Origin: Variovorax paradoxus
Lineage (GTDB): Bacteria; Pseudomonadota; Gammaproteobacteria; Burkholderiales; Burkholderiaceae_C
Assembly: GCF_902712855.1 (NCBI RefSeq)
Contig: NZ_LR743507.1
Location: forward strand, 5,442,501-5,506,500
DNA length: 64,000 nt
Direction of reading: 5' to 3'
Shown in pieces: positions 33,839 to 43,900 of the stretch. The notes beneath the pieces are model-generated. The model was not told where the DNA came from, made no database searches, and saw only the letters and a program-made list of their open reading frames with translations. Every line of letters begins with the position of its first letter. Position 1 is the stretch's first letter. The position numbers were made by a program, and so were the translations under genes.

Positions 33839-36800
33839 TTACCAAGTGTCTACATACGCGGTGGCAGGCTCCTTCGCCTTGCCGGCCGAGGCCAATCCAC
33901 GCACCAGCCAGGTGCGCGTTTCGGCAGGGTCGATCACCGCATCGATCTCCAGCGTCTGCGCCATGTGGATCGCCTCGCCGTTGGCGTACTGCTGGGCCAC
34001 GAGCTTTTTGAACAGCGCGTCGCGTTCGGCGCCCTCCTCGGCCGCTTCCAGTTCCTTGCGGAATCCCAACCGGACGGCACCTTCCAGGCCCATGGCGCCG
34101 AACTCTCCGGTGGGCCATGCCACCGTGAACACGGGCGCATCGAAGCCGCCTGCCGTCATTGCCTGCGCACCCAGCCCGTAGCCCTTGCGCAGCACCACGG
34201 CGAAGAACGGCACGCGCAGGTGCGAGGCCACCATGAACATCCGGCACACGTGGCGCACCTGCGCCTGCGCCTCGATGTCGGGGCCGACCATGAAGCCCGG
34301 CGTGTCGCACAGCGAAACGATCGGCAGGCCGTGCGCATTGCACAGCTGCATGAAGCGCGCGGACTTGTCGGCCGCTTCGACATCGATGGCGCCACCGAGG
34401 TGATGCGGGTTGTTCGCCATCAGCCCGACGGGCTTGCCCTCGATGCGCGCAAGCGCGGTGACGATGCCCGCGCCGAAACCCGCGCGCAGCTCGAGCAGCG
34501 AGCCGGTGTCGGCCACGCCGCGCATGGCGGCGCGCACGTCGTACACGCGCAGGCGGTTCTCGGGCACCACATGCCGCAGCGTGCGCGGGTCGGCACATTC
34601 CCAGTCGGCGGTCGCGCCCTGGAAGTACGAGAGGTACTGCTTCGCCGCAGCCACCGCGGCCGCTTCGTCATCCACCAGGATGTCGATCACGCCGTTGCGC
34701 GACTGCACGCTGCTCGGGCCGATCTGCTCGGGCGCGAAGGTGCCGAGGCCGCCGCCTTCGATCATGGCCGGCCCGCTCATGCCGATGTTGCTGCCCTTCG
34801 TCGCGATGATCACGTCGGCGCAACCCAGCAGCGCCGCGTTGCCCGCGAAGCATCGGCCGTGCACGATGCCCACCACCGGCACCTTGCCCGAGAGCGCCGC
34901 GAACTGGCTGAAGGTGTGGTTGTTCAGCCCCGCCACGATCGGCATGTCGGTGTCGCCCGGCCGGCCGCCGCCGCCTTCGGCGAACAGCACCACCGGCAGC
35001 CCGAGCTGGTGCGCCACCGCCAGCAGGCGGTCGGTCTTGTGGTGGTTGCGCATGCCCTGCGTGCCGGCCAGCACGGTGTAGTCGTAGGCCAGCACGGCGC
35101 AGCGCGACACTTCGGGGCCGAACTGCTTCGCGTTGATGCTGCCCAGGCCGGTGACCATGCCGTCGGCGGGCGTGTTGGCGATCAGGTCCTCGAGCGTGCG
35201 GCGGCGCGTCTGCGCGGCGATGGCGAGCGCGCCGTATTCGATGAAGTTGCCGGGGTCGGCCGCCGTGTCGCACAGGTCGGCGATGTTCTCGCGCGCGGTA
35301 CGTCCGCGCTGCGCGTGGCGCTTGTCGACGGCGGCCTTCCGGTTGGCGTCCAGCGTGTAGGCATGGCGCTCGATGACCTTGCGCAGGTCGGGGCGGATCG
35401 CGTCCAGGTCCTGCTCGGCGCGCGCCTCGGCCTCGACGGCCTGCGCATCGACCGCCTCGAGCTGCAGCAGCGACTGCCCTTCGACGAGGTAGTCGCCCGG
35501 CGCCGCGAGCAGCGCCACCACGCGGCCTGCCACGGGTGCATGCAGCAGGTGCTCCATCTTCATGGCCTCGAGCACACCGAGCTGCGCGCCGACCGGCAGC
35601 ACGTCGCCCACCTCGACCTCGAACTGCACGAGCCGCGCGGGCATCGGTGCCTTGACGGTGAGCTCGTCCGATCCGTCGTCGGCAGCGGGCTGCTGCGCAT
35701 CCGGTGCGGGTGCGGCCTTTCTTGCATGGCCCGGCAGCGCCGACGCGGCCGCGAGCAGGTCGCCCAGGTGCGCTTCCACGAAGCGCGTGTGCACCGCCTG
35801 CGTCGCGAATTCGGGCCGCGCCGCGATGGCGCGCAGCAGCGGCAGGTTGGTGGCGATGCCGTCGATGTGGCATTCGTCCAGCGCGCGCAGCGAACGGCGC
35901 AACGCGTCCGCAAAACGCGACGACGGTGAATGCACGATGAGCTTCGCCAGCAGCGTGTCGTAGTGCGGCGAAGGCGCGAGGCCCGCATAGCCGTGCGTGT
36001 CGACACGCACGCCGGGACCGGCCGGCAGGTCGAAGCGCGCCAGCGTCCCGCCCGAGGGCCGCGCATGGCCCTGCGCGTCGAGCGTCTCGGCGTTGATGCG
36101 CCACTGCAGCGCAAAGCCGCGCTGCGGCGCCGTGCGATCGGCCTCCACGCCGAGCTCGGCCAGCTGCTGGCCGGCGGCCACAGCAATCTGCAGCTGCACC
36201 AGGTCCAGCCCCGTCACCGCCTCGGTCACCGTGTGCTCGACCTGCAGGCGCGGATTGGCCTCGATGAACACGAAGGGCAGGGTCGCCGACGCGGCATCGA
36301 CCAGGAACTCGAAGGTGCCGAGGCCGCGGTAGCCCACGGCCTTCGCCATGCGCAGCGCGGCCTGCGTGAGCAGCGCGCGCAGCCCGTCGGGCAGCGACGG
36401 ACTCGGCGCGATTTCCACCAGTTTCTGGAAGCGCCGCTGCAGCGTGCACTCACGTTCGCCCAGGCTGGCCACGGCGCGGCCGTCGCCGAGCACCTGCACC
36501 TCGATATGCCGCGCATTGCGCATCAGCCGCTCCACGTACACGCCGTCGATGCCGAAGGCCGCCCTGGCCTCCGACATGCAGCGCGCGTGCGCCTCGGGCA
36601 GCTCGCCGGCGTTCAGCACTGCGCGCATGCCGCGCCCGCCGCCGCCGCCGATCGCCTTGACCATCACGCCCGCACCTTGCGCATGCTGCTCGTCGAAGAA
36701 GGCCTGGGCCTGGGCGAGCGTCACCGCGCCCGCGCTGCCCGGCATCACCGGCACGTCGCATTGCGTGGCCAGCGCGCGGGCGCGCGCCTTGTCGCCGAAC

Positions 36801-37132
36801 AGGCCGAGCTGCTCGGGCGTGGGCCCGATGAAGACGAGGCCCGCATCCGCGCAGGCCTGCGCGAAATCGGCGCGCTCGCTGAGGAAGCCGTAGCCGGGAT
36901 GCACCGCATCGCACCCCTGCGACCTGGCCACCGCGATGAGCTCGGCGACATCGAGGTAGGCGGACGGCCCGGTCGCATCGAGCGCGACGGCGGCATCGGC
37001 CAGCTGCACATGCAGCGCCGCCGCGTCGTCGCGCGCATGCACGGCCACGCTGGCAATGCCGAGGTCGCGCAGCGCGCGCACCAGGCGCACCGCGATCTCG
37101 CCGCGGTTGGCAATCAGAACTTTGGAAAACAC
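33839..37132 (-). CDS. single-chain biotin-dependent acyl-CoA carboxylase (BC-BCCP-CT)
   Basis: 1097 aa with all parts on one chain. Biotin carboxylase (1-450): KVLIANRGEIAVR, VKAIGGGGGRGMR, FVFIEANPRLQVEHTVTE. Biotinyl domain: LEAMKMEH, Lys525 biotinylated. Carboxyltransferase (~590-1097) in beta-then-alpha order: VVLFAEGGGGRPGDTD, GRCFAGNAALLGCADV, GSNIGMSGPAMIEGG, LCDTPGFMVGPDIEAQ, GFRKELEAAEEG. Most bacteria split these subunits; single-chain forms resemble long-chain acyl-CoA carboxylases. It carboxylates an acyl-CoA using ATP and bicarbonate. The acyl group is unknown. It follows the acyl-CoA ligase gene by 13 bp, so the pair probably activates and carboxylates the same acid. Confidence 0.93.
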   Translation of the reverse strand: MFSKVLIANRGEIAVRLVRALRDLGIASVAVHARDDAAALHVQLADAAVALDATGPSAYLDVAELIAVARSQGCDAVHPGYGFLSERADFAQACADAGLVFIGPTPEQLGLFGDKARARALATQCDVPVMPGSAGAVTLAQAQAFFDEQHAQGAGVMVKAIGGGGGRGMRAVLNAGELPEAHARCMSEARAAFGIDGVYVERLMRNARHIEVQVLGDGRAVASLGERECTLQRRFQKLVEIAPSPSLPDGLRALLTQAALRMAKAVGYRGLGTFEFLVDAASATLPFVFIEANPRLQVEHTVTEAVTGLDLVQLQIAVAAGQQLAELGVEADRTAPQRGFALQWRINAETLDAQGHARPSGGTLARFDLPAGPGVRVDTHGYAGLAPSPHYDTLLAKLIVHSPSSRFADALRRSLRALDECHIDGIATNLPLLRAIAARPEFATQAVHTRFVEAHLGDLLAAASALPGHARKAAPAPDAQQPAADDGSDELTVKAPMPARLVQFEVEVGDVLPVGAQLGVLEAMKMEHLLHAPVAGRVVALLAAPGDYLVEGQSLLQLEAVDAQAVEAEARAEQDLDAIRPDLRKVIERHAYTLDANRKAAVDKRHAQRGRTARENIADLCDTAADPGNFIEYGALAIAAQTRRRTLEDLIANTPADGMVTGLGSINAKQFGPEVSRCAVLAYDYTVLAGTQGMRNHHKTDRLLAVAHQLGLPVVLFAEGGGGRPGDTDMPIVAGLNNHTFSQFAALSGKVPVVGIVHGRCFAGNAALLGCADVIIATKGSNIGMSGPAMIEGGGLGTFAPEQIGPSSVQSRNGVIDILVDDEAAAVAAAKQYLSYFQGATADWECADPRTLRHVVPENRLRVYDVRAAMRGVADTGSLLELRAGFGAGIVTALARIEGKPVGLMANNPHHLGGAIDVEAADKSARFMQLCNAHGLPIVSLCDTPGFMVGPDIEAQAQVRHVCRMFMVASHLRVPFFAVVLRKGYGLGAQAMTAGGFDAPVFTVAWPTGEFGAMGLEGAVRLGFRKELEAAEEGAERDALFKKLVAQQYANGEAIHMAQTLEIDAVIDPAETRTWLVRGLASAGKAKEPATAYVDTW

Positions 37133-37145
37133 GTGGGAGAACCTT

Positions 37146-38789
37146 TCAGGCCTTGTCCTTGAGGAGGCGGCGCAGCACCTTGCCGGCGCCGGTGGTGGGC
37201 AGTGCGTCGATGAAGCTCACGGCGCGCGGCGCCTTGTAGCTCGCCATGTTGTCGCGCGCCCAGGCGATGAGCGCATCGGCCTCGAGCGCGGCGCCGGGCT
37301 TGCGCACGATGAAGGCCTTCACCACCTCGCCCTTCTCGGGGTCGGGCTGCGCGATGGCCGCGGCCTGCGCCACTGCCGGGTGCTTGATGAGGATGGTCTC
37401 GACCTCTTCCGGGAACACGCTGTAGCCCGAGACCTTGATCATCTCCTTGAAGCGGCCGATGAAGGTGAGGTAGCCGTCGGCGTCGAGCTTGCCCATGTCG
37501 CCGGTATGCACCCAGCCGTTGCGCAGCGTGGCAGCCGTGGCCTCGGGCTTGTTCCAGTAGCCCTTGAACGAGCCCTTGCTGGTCAGCACGATCTCGCCGA
37601 CCTCGCCCACGGGCATGTCGGCCTGGGTGTCGGTGTCGATGATGCGGATCGTCACGCCCGGCACCGCGATGCCCTGCGTGCCCCAGCGCGGCGCGTGGTG
37701 CGGCGTGTAGGTGTCGCAGGTGTGCGTCTCGCTCAGGCCGTAGGCGGCCTCGAACGAGGTGCAGCCGGTCGCGTGCGAGCGCCACTGCCGCGCCAGCGGC
37801 TCGGTGAAGGCAATGCCGAAGCTGGTCACCGGGTTCATCCGCAGGCTCGACAGGTCGAAGTCCGCGATGTCGTCCACCTGCATGCAGGCCACGTTCATCG
37901 GCGCGATGCTGTACCACCAGCTCACCCGGCAGGCCGCGATGGCCTGCAGCACGGCACGCGGATCGAAGCGGTGCAGCAGCACCGAAACGGCGCCGCTGAG
38001 CACCGGCACGTTGACGCCCATCAGCATGCCCGCGATGTGGTACAGCGGCGCGATGGACAGCAGCACGTCGTCCGGCCCCACGCCATTGCAGTCGGCCGCG
38101 GCGCGCGTCTTGTAGAGCGCGTTGCCGTAGCTCAGCATCGCGCCCTTGGGCAGACCCGTGGTGCCCGATGTGTAGGTCATGAGCGCGACGTCGTCCATGT
38201 CGATGGCCACGGGCTGCGGCCTGGCGCCGGCCTTCATCACGGCGAGGAAGTCCTCGCAGCCTTCGGGCACGCTGCGCACCGCGTTGCGCTCCGCGGCGAG
38301 TTCGGCCGGCAGGTCGATCGACGTGGGGGCCGGCAGCAGGTCGGCGTAGTGCACCACGAACACGTGCTCGAGCGAACTGCCGGGCTGCACCTTGTTCACC
38401 ACCGGCAGCAGCGACGCGGCCGCGACGATCGCGCGCGCCTTCAGGTCGTTGACCTGGTAGGCCAGCTCGTGCTCCTTGTTGAGCGGTCCGCTCGGGCAGA
38501 CGATGGCGCCGATCTTCTGGATGCCGAAATGCGCCACGAGGTACTGCGGGCAGTTGTTCATGAAGAGCACCACGGGCTCGCCCTTCTGCACGCCGAGCGC
38601 CTGCAGCCGCGCCCCGAAGGCGTCGCTCGCGCTGTCGAGCTCGGCCCAGCTCATCGCGTGGCCGTACCAGATGCAGGCGGGGCTCGCGCCGCGCTCGCGG
38701 GCATGCGTGCGCAGGTACTCGTGCAGGGGCTGCTCGATGCGGTCGGGCAGCTCGCGCAGGTTCTGCGCTGCGGTGTGGCTTGTCTCCAT
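37146..38789 (-). CDS. AMP-dependent acyl-CoA synthetase/ligase
   Basis: 547 aa adenylate-forming enzyme (class I). P-loop YTSGTTGLPKGAMLSYG, A5 AAYGLSETHTCD, A7/A8 WVHTGDMGKLD and GRFKEMIKVSGYSVFP, catalytic Lys in TTGAGKVLRR. It turns a carboxylic acid into its acyl-CoA via an acyl-AMP. The closest kin are medium/long-chain fatty or aromatic acid CoA ligases. GAGGAAG precedes the ATG. It leads the operon with the fused carboxylase and diverges from a TetR repressor. Confidence 0.92.
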   Translation of the reverse strand: METSHTAAQNLRELPDRIEQPLHEYLRTHARERGASPACIWYGHAMSWAELDSASDAFGARLQALGVQKGEPVVLFMNNCPQYLVAHFGIQKIGAIVCPSGPLNKEHELAYQVNDLKARAIVAAASLLPVVNKVQPGSSLEHVFVVHYADLLPAPTSIDLPAELAAERNAVRSVPEGCEDFLAVMKAGARPQPVAIDMDDVALMTYTSGTTGLPKGAMLSYGNALYKTRAAADCNGVGPDDVLLSIAPLYHIAGMLMGVNVPVLSGAVSVLLHRFDPRAVLQAIAACRVSWWYSIAPMNVACMQVDDIADFDLSSLRMNPVTSFGIAFTEPLARQWRSHATGCTSFEAAYGLSETHTCDTYTPHHAPRWGTQGIAVPGVTIRIIDTDTQADMPVGEVGEIVLTSKGSFKGYWNKPEATAATLRNGWVHTGDMGKLDADGYLTFIGRFKEMIKVSGYSVFPEEVETILIKHPAVAQAAAIAQPDPEKGEVVKAFIVRKPGAALEADALIAWARDNMASYKAPRAVSFIDALPTTGAGKVLRRLLKDKA

Positions 38790-38869
38790 GGCGTCACTTC
38801 CTCAGGGTTATCGATAGCCGCCCACGCAGGGCGGGCGCTTGCCAATGCCGCATGGTGCACGAACAATCC

Positions 38870-38881
38870 TACCCATGGGTA
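38870..38881. promoter_or_regulatory. palindromic TetR operator candidate
   Basis: TACCCATGGGTA is a perfect 12-bp palindrome. It contains the proposed TetR start codon (38875) and is 3 bp past an AACAAT -10-like hexamer (38862-38867), in the divergent spacer with the ligase operon. A repressor bound here would block its own transcription start. Confidence 0.5.
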
Positions 38882-39564
38882 TAACTTCCGCGACACGGCA
38901 AAAACCCTCTGGAGACCAGAGCGAGACGACGGCACGGCCGCACCTTCCCCAGGGCACCGGGCGGCAGCGCGCGGCCACGCAGGGAACCGACCTCCAGCGC
39001 GAGCGCATCCTGCAGGCGGCCGCGCAGCTCTTCGCGGCGCAGGGCTACGCCAACACCACCATGGCGCAGATCGTGCGCGCGCTGGGCGTCACCAAGCCCT
39101 TCGTGTACTACTACTTCCGCGACAAGCAGGAGATCTTCGAGACGTTGTCGTGGCGCCCCGCGGTCGACTGCTTCACCGCGCTCGACTTTGCGGCCACCGA
39201 CCCGCGCCGCGCCAGCGAGAAGGTGCTCGAGGGCATCGAGCGGCTCATCCGCGCGACCATCACGCACCACCCGGTGGCCTTCTTCGCGTACCGCGAGCCG
39301 CAGGTGTACCGGCCCGAATACATCGCCGCGCAGAAGAAGCTCGCGCACCACTTCTACGACCTGCTGTGTCCGCTGCTCGAGGAGGCGCGCCGCGACGGCG
39401 ACCTCGACTTCGCGGAAACCAAGATCACCGCCCTCGCCGCCTGCAGCCTCCCCGGCTTTCTCTACAGCTGGTACCGCCCGGGCGGGCGCCTGTCGCCCGA
39501 CGACGTGGTGGCCGAGCTCACGAAGCTCGCCAGCCGCGTGATCGGGCTGCGCGCCAGAGACTGA
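38875..39564 (+). CDS. TetR family regulator
   Basis: 229 aa from ATG 38875. An in-frame ATG at 38839 is possible but has no SD. After a ~40-residue polar leader comes the TetR helix-turn-helix (RERILQAAAQLFAAQGYANT, MAQIVRALGVTKPFVYYYFR). The C-terminal ligand domain includes RATITHHPVAFFAYREPQVY. It diverges from the ligase-carboxylase operon and precedes the ABC binding protein by 23 bp, so it probably controls both, perhaps sensing an acyl-CoA as many TetR proteins in such loci do (inference). Confidence 0.88.
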   Translation: MGITSATRQKPSGDQSETTARPHLPQGTGRQRAATQGTDLQRERILQAAAQLFAAQGYANTTMAQIVRALGVTKPFVYYYFRDKQEIFETLSWRPAVDCFTALDFAATDPRRASEKVLEGIERLIRATITHHPVAFFAYREPQVYRPEYIAAQKKLAHHFYDLLCPLLEEARRDGDLDFAETKITALAACSLPGFLYSWYRPGGRLSPDDVVAELTKLASRVIGLRARD

Positions 39565-39587
39565 ACACCAACCTCCGGAGACTCACC

Positions 39588-40841
39588 ATGAAGCTCGAGA
39601 AGGCGCCACTGGCGCGGATCGCCCTTGCGTCAATGTTCTGCATCGCAGGTGCCGCGCATGCGCAGCAGACCTACAAGATCGCCTACATCGATCCGCTCTC
39701 GGGGCCCTTCGCCAACGTCGGCGAGCTGATGCTGATGCACACGCAGTACGCCATCGAGGACATCAACGCCCGGGGCGGCGTGCTGGGCGGCACGAAGCTG
39801 CAACTGCTGCAGTTCGACAGCAAGCTTTCGGCGCAGGAAAGCCAGAGTGCGCTGCAGGCGGCGATCGACCAGGGCGCGAAGGCCATCGTGACCGGCGGCT
39901 CGGGCTCGTCGGTGGTGACGGCGCTGGTGCAGTCGGTGGCGCGCTGGAACCAGCGCAACCCGGGCAAGGAGCTGCTGGTGCTGAACCATTCCTCCATCGA
40001 CCCCGAGATGACGGGCAAGGCCTGCAGCTTCTGGCACTTCCAGACCGAGGCCAACACCGCGATGAAGATGAAGGCGCTGGCCAACTACATCAAGAAGACG
40101 CCCGAGGTGAAGAAGGTGTACCTGCTGAACCAGGACTACGCGCACGGCAAGCAATGGGCCAGCTACGGCCGGCAGCTGGTAGGACTGGCGCGGCCGGACA
40201 TCCAGTTCGTCGGCGAGACGCTGCATCCCATCGGCCGCGTGAAAGACTTCGCGCCCTACATCGCCAACGTCAGGCAGAGCGGCGCCGATTCGGTCATCAC
40301 CGGCAACTGGGGCCAGGACATGACGCTGCTGCTGAAGGCCGCCGGCGACGCGGGCTACGACCTGCGCTACTTCAACCACAGCGCGGGCTCGGTGCCGGGC
40401 ACCGTCACCGCCGTGTCGCAGGCGAAGCTGGGCCAGCTGACCTGGGTGGCCGAGTGGCATCCGGGCGAGGCCGGCACGCCGAAGGCGGACGCGCTGGCGA
40501 AGGCCTACAAGGCGAAGACCGGCAAGGACTTCCTCGCGCCGCGCATCGACATGACGCCGCGCCTGCTGGCCGCGGCCATCGACAAGGCCGGCAGCGCCGA
40601 CACCGTCAAGGTCGCACGCGCGCTCGAAGACCTCACCTTCGACTCCGTGGTGGGCCCGGTGCGCATGCGCGGCGAGGACCACCAGCTGCTGCTGCCGCAG
40701 GTGGTGAACACCATCGCGCCGGTGGACGGCAAGACGGTGAAGGTGGGCTGGGAAGGCACGAACTACGGCTTCCGCACCGATGCGGTGTACACCGGCAACG
40801 AGCTGGCGCAGGGCACCGATTGCAAGATGGTCCGGCCCTGA
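39588..40841 (+). CDS. branched-chain amino acid-type ABC transporter substrate-binding protein
   Basis: 417 aa periplasmic type I binding protein. Signal peptide ends ...CIAGAAHAQQ. Core motifs: YKIAYIDPLSGPFANVGE, AIEDINARGGVLGG, QAAIDQGAKAIVTGGSGS and YNxDYAHGKQW-like LLNQDYAHGKQW. The closest known ligands are Leu/Ile/Val, amides, or aromatic and carboxylic acids. The permease and ATPase genes are not adjacent. CGGAG precedes the ATG. Probably co-transcribed with the TetR gene and supplies the acid used by the ligase-carboxylase pair (inference). Confidence 0.9.
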   Translation: MKLEKAPLARIALASMFCIAGAAHAQQTYKIAYIDPLSGPFANVGELMLMHTQYAIEDINARGGVLGGTKLQLLQFDSKLSAQESQSALQAAIDQGAKAIVTGGSGSSVVTALVQSVARWNQRNPGKELLVLNHSSIDPEMTGKACSFWHFQTEANTAMKMKALANYIKKTPEVKKVYLLNQDYAHGKQWASYGRQLVGLARPDIQFVGETLHPIGRVKDFAPYIANVRQSGADSVITGNWGQDMTLLLKAAGDAGYDLRYFNHSAGSVPGTVTAVSQAKLGQLTWVAEWHPGEAGTPKADALAKAYKAKTGKDFLAPRIDMTPRLLAAAIDKAGSADTVKVARALEDLTFDSVVGPVRMRGEDHQLLLPQVVNTIAPVDGKTVKVGWEGTNYGFRTDAVYTGNELAQGTDCKMVRP

Positions 40842-40971
40842 CGCCCTGTTTCGCGCATGCCGACGAGGACTGAAGTCTTGTAAGGGAAACCCCGTCCTGC
40901 CTGCCGCCCGTGCCGTCGGGATACTCCGGTTGTTACATCCGAAGCGGGTCCCACCCAAAGGCACGACAACC

Positions 40972-43900
40972 ATGGCAGGCAAAAACTCGCTCTACCCGAT
41001 CCCGCATCCGGCAAAGAAGCCCTTCGTGGGCAACCTGCTGTCGATCGGGTCCGACTCTCCCGTGCTCGACATGTGGAAGATCGCGCAGGAACTCGGCGGC
41101 ATCTACTGGCTCGACATGCCGGGCATGCCGGTGATCGTGGTGTCCTCGCCCGCGCTGGTGGACGAGCTCTGCGAGGAGCCGCGCTTCGACAAGAGCACGC
41201 GCGGCGCGCTGCGCCGGCTGCGTGCCGCGTCGCACGGCCTGTTCACCTCGGACACGCACGAGGAGACCTGGTCGAAGCCGCACAACATCCTGCTGGCCAA
41301 CTTCAGCCAGCGCGCGATGCAGGCCTACCACCCCATGATGCTCGACATCGCGGGGCAGCTCGTGACCAAGTGGGAGCGGCTGAACTTCGACGAGGAGGTG
41401 GACGTGGTGCGCGACATGACCGCGCTCACGCTCGACACCATCGGCCTGTGCGGCTTCGGCTACCGCTTCAATTCGTTCTACCGCGAGGGCTTCCATCCCT
41501 TCGTCGACGCGATGGTGCGCACGCTCGAGACGGTGCAGAACCGGCGCGGCCTGCCGCTCGAGGAGCTGATGCTCAAGAAGGAACTTGCGCAGCAGCGCAA
41601 GGACATCCGCTACATGCACAAGATGGTGGAGGACATCATCGAGGAGCGCCGCGCGAGCGGCGCCGACATCGCCACCAAGCCCGACCTGCTGAGCTACATG
41701 ATCGCGGGCGTGGACAAGAAGAGCGGCGAGAAGCTCACCGACAAGATGATCCGCGACGAGTGCATCGAATTCCTCATCGCGGGCCACGAGACCACCAGCG
41801 GGCTGCTGTCGTTCGCCATCTACTTCCTGCTGAAGAACCCCGAAGCGATGGCGAAGGCACAGGCCGAGGTCGACAACGTGTTCGGCCCCGACACCTCGCA
41901 GAAGCCGACCTATGCCCAGGTCAACCGCCTGCAGTACGTGATGCAGGTGCTCAAGGAATCGCTGCGCATGTTCCCGACCGCGCCGGCGATATCGATGCGC
42001 GCGAAGGAAGACACCAAGATCGGCGGCCAGTACACGATCAAGAAGAACAACATGGTCATCATGCATGCGCTGGCGCTGCATCGCGACAAGGGCATCTGGG
42101 GCGAGAACGCCGACCAGTTCGACCCCGACAACTTCACGCGCGAGGCCGAGCGCGAACGGCCGGTCAACGCCTTCAAGCCTTTCGGCAACGGGCAGCGCGC
42201 CTGCATCGGCCGGCAGTTCGCGCTGCAGGAGGCGGTGCTCACGCTGGGCATGATCCTGCAGCGCTTCAACCTGGTGGACCACACCGGCTACAAGCTCAAG
42301 ATCAAGGAAGCGCTGACGATCAAGCCCGAGGGACTGCGCATCAAGGCGCTGCTGCGCGACCCGGCCACGCGCCCGCGCGGCAACATGACCGACGTGGCAG
42401 CCGCGCCGGTGCAACCCGCCCAGGCCGCGCAACGCAAGCCCCAGGCGGCGCGCCACGGCACCTCGCTGCTGGTGCTGCAGGGCTCGAACCTCGGCACCGC
42501 CGAAGACCTGGCGCGCCAGCTCGCCGAAGCCGGCGAGGCCCGCGGCTTCTCGACCCGGCTGGCCTCGCTCGACGACTACGCCGAGCGGCTGCCGGCCAAC
42601 GGCGCGGTGGCGATCGTGTGCGCGTCGTACAACGGTGTGGCGCCCGACAACGCGGCCGAATTCCATCGCTGGCTCGACAAGGCCGACGACTCGCTCAACG
42701 GCGTGCGCTTCAGCGTGTTCGGCTGCGGCAACACCGACTGGGCCGCCACCTACCAGGCCGTGCCGCGGCGCATCGACGAGCGGCTCGAGGCGCTCGGCGC
42801 AACGCGCGTGCATCCGCGCGGCGAAGGCGATGCGCGCGAGGACATGGACGGCGCCTTCCAGGACTGGAGCGACGCGCTCTGGCCCGAGCTGGTGAAGGCC
42901 TTCGACATCAAGACCGGCGCCGACACGCCGGTGCAGAGCGAGCCGCTCTACACGCTGGAAGAGCTGCCGCCGCCGCAGAAGAATGCGATCGTCGATGCGC
43001 TGGGCGCGGTGGCGCTGCGGGTGATCGAGAACCGCGAGCTGCAGTCCGGCGGCAATGGCGAAGCCGGACGCTCCACGCGCCACGTCGAGCTGATGCTGCC
43101 CGAAGGGCTCGACTACCGCGCCGGCGACCACCTGAGCGTGGTGCCGCGCAACAGCCCACGGCAGGTCGAGCGTGCGATGGCGCGTTTCGGCTTCGACCGC
43201 ACGGCGCATGTGCGCCTGCATGCGGGTGCGGGGCGCAAGGCCGCGCTGCCGGTCGAGCAGGTGATTGCGGTCGACCGGCTGCTGGGCGATTACGTCGAGT
43301 TGCAGGACGTGGCCACGCGCAAGCAGATCGCCACGCTTGCGGCCTACACCGAGTGCCCGTTCACCAAGCCGAAGCTCGTCGCCCTGTCGGGCAGCGACGA
43401 AGCCTCGCAGGCCGCTTACAAGGCCGAGGTGCTGCACAAGCGCAAGTCGCTGCTCGACCTGCTCGAGGAACATCGGGCCTGCCAGGTGCCCTTCGCGGTG
43501 TTCCTCGAGATGCTGTCGCCGCTGTCGCCACGCTACTACTCGATCTCGTCATCGCCGACGATGACGCCCGGCAGGTGCAGCGTGACGGTGGGCGTGGTGA
43601 ACGGGCCGGCGAAGTCGGGCCTGGGCACCTTCGAGGGCGTGTGCTCCAACTTCCTGGCGCGCGCCGAGGCGGGCGACACGGTGCATGGCGTGGTGCGCGA
43701 GACCACGGCCGAGGGCTTCCGGCTGCCGGACGATGCGGGCCGGCCACTCATCATGATCGGCCCCGGCACGGGCCTGGCGCCGTTCCGCGGCTTCCTGCAG
43801 GAGCGCGCGGCGCAGGTCGAGGCGGGCAACGCCGTCGGAGAAGCCCTGCTGTTCTTCGGCTGCCGCCATCCCGAGCAGGACTTCATCTACGCCGATGAAC

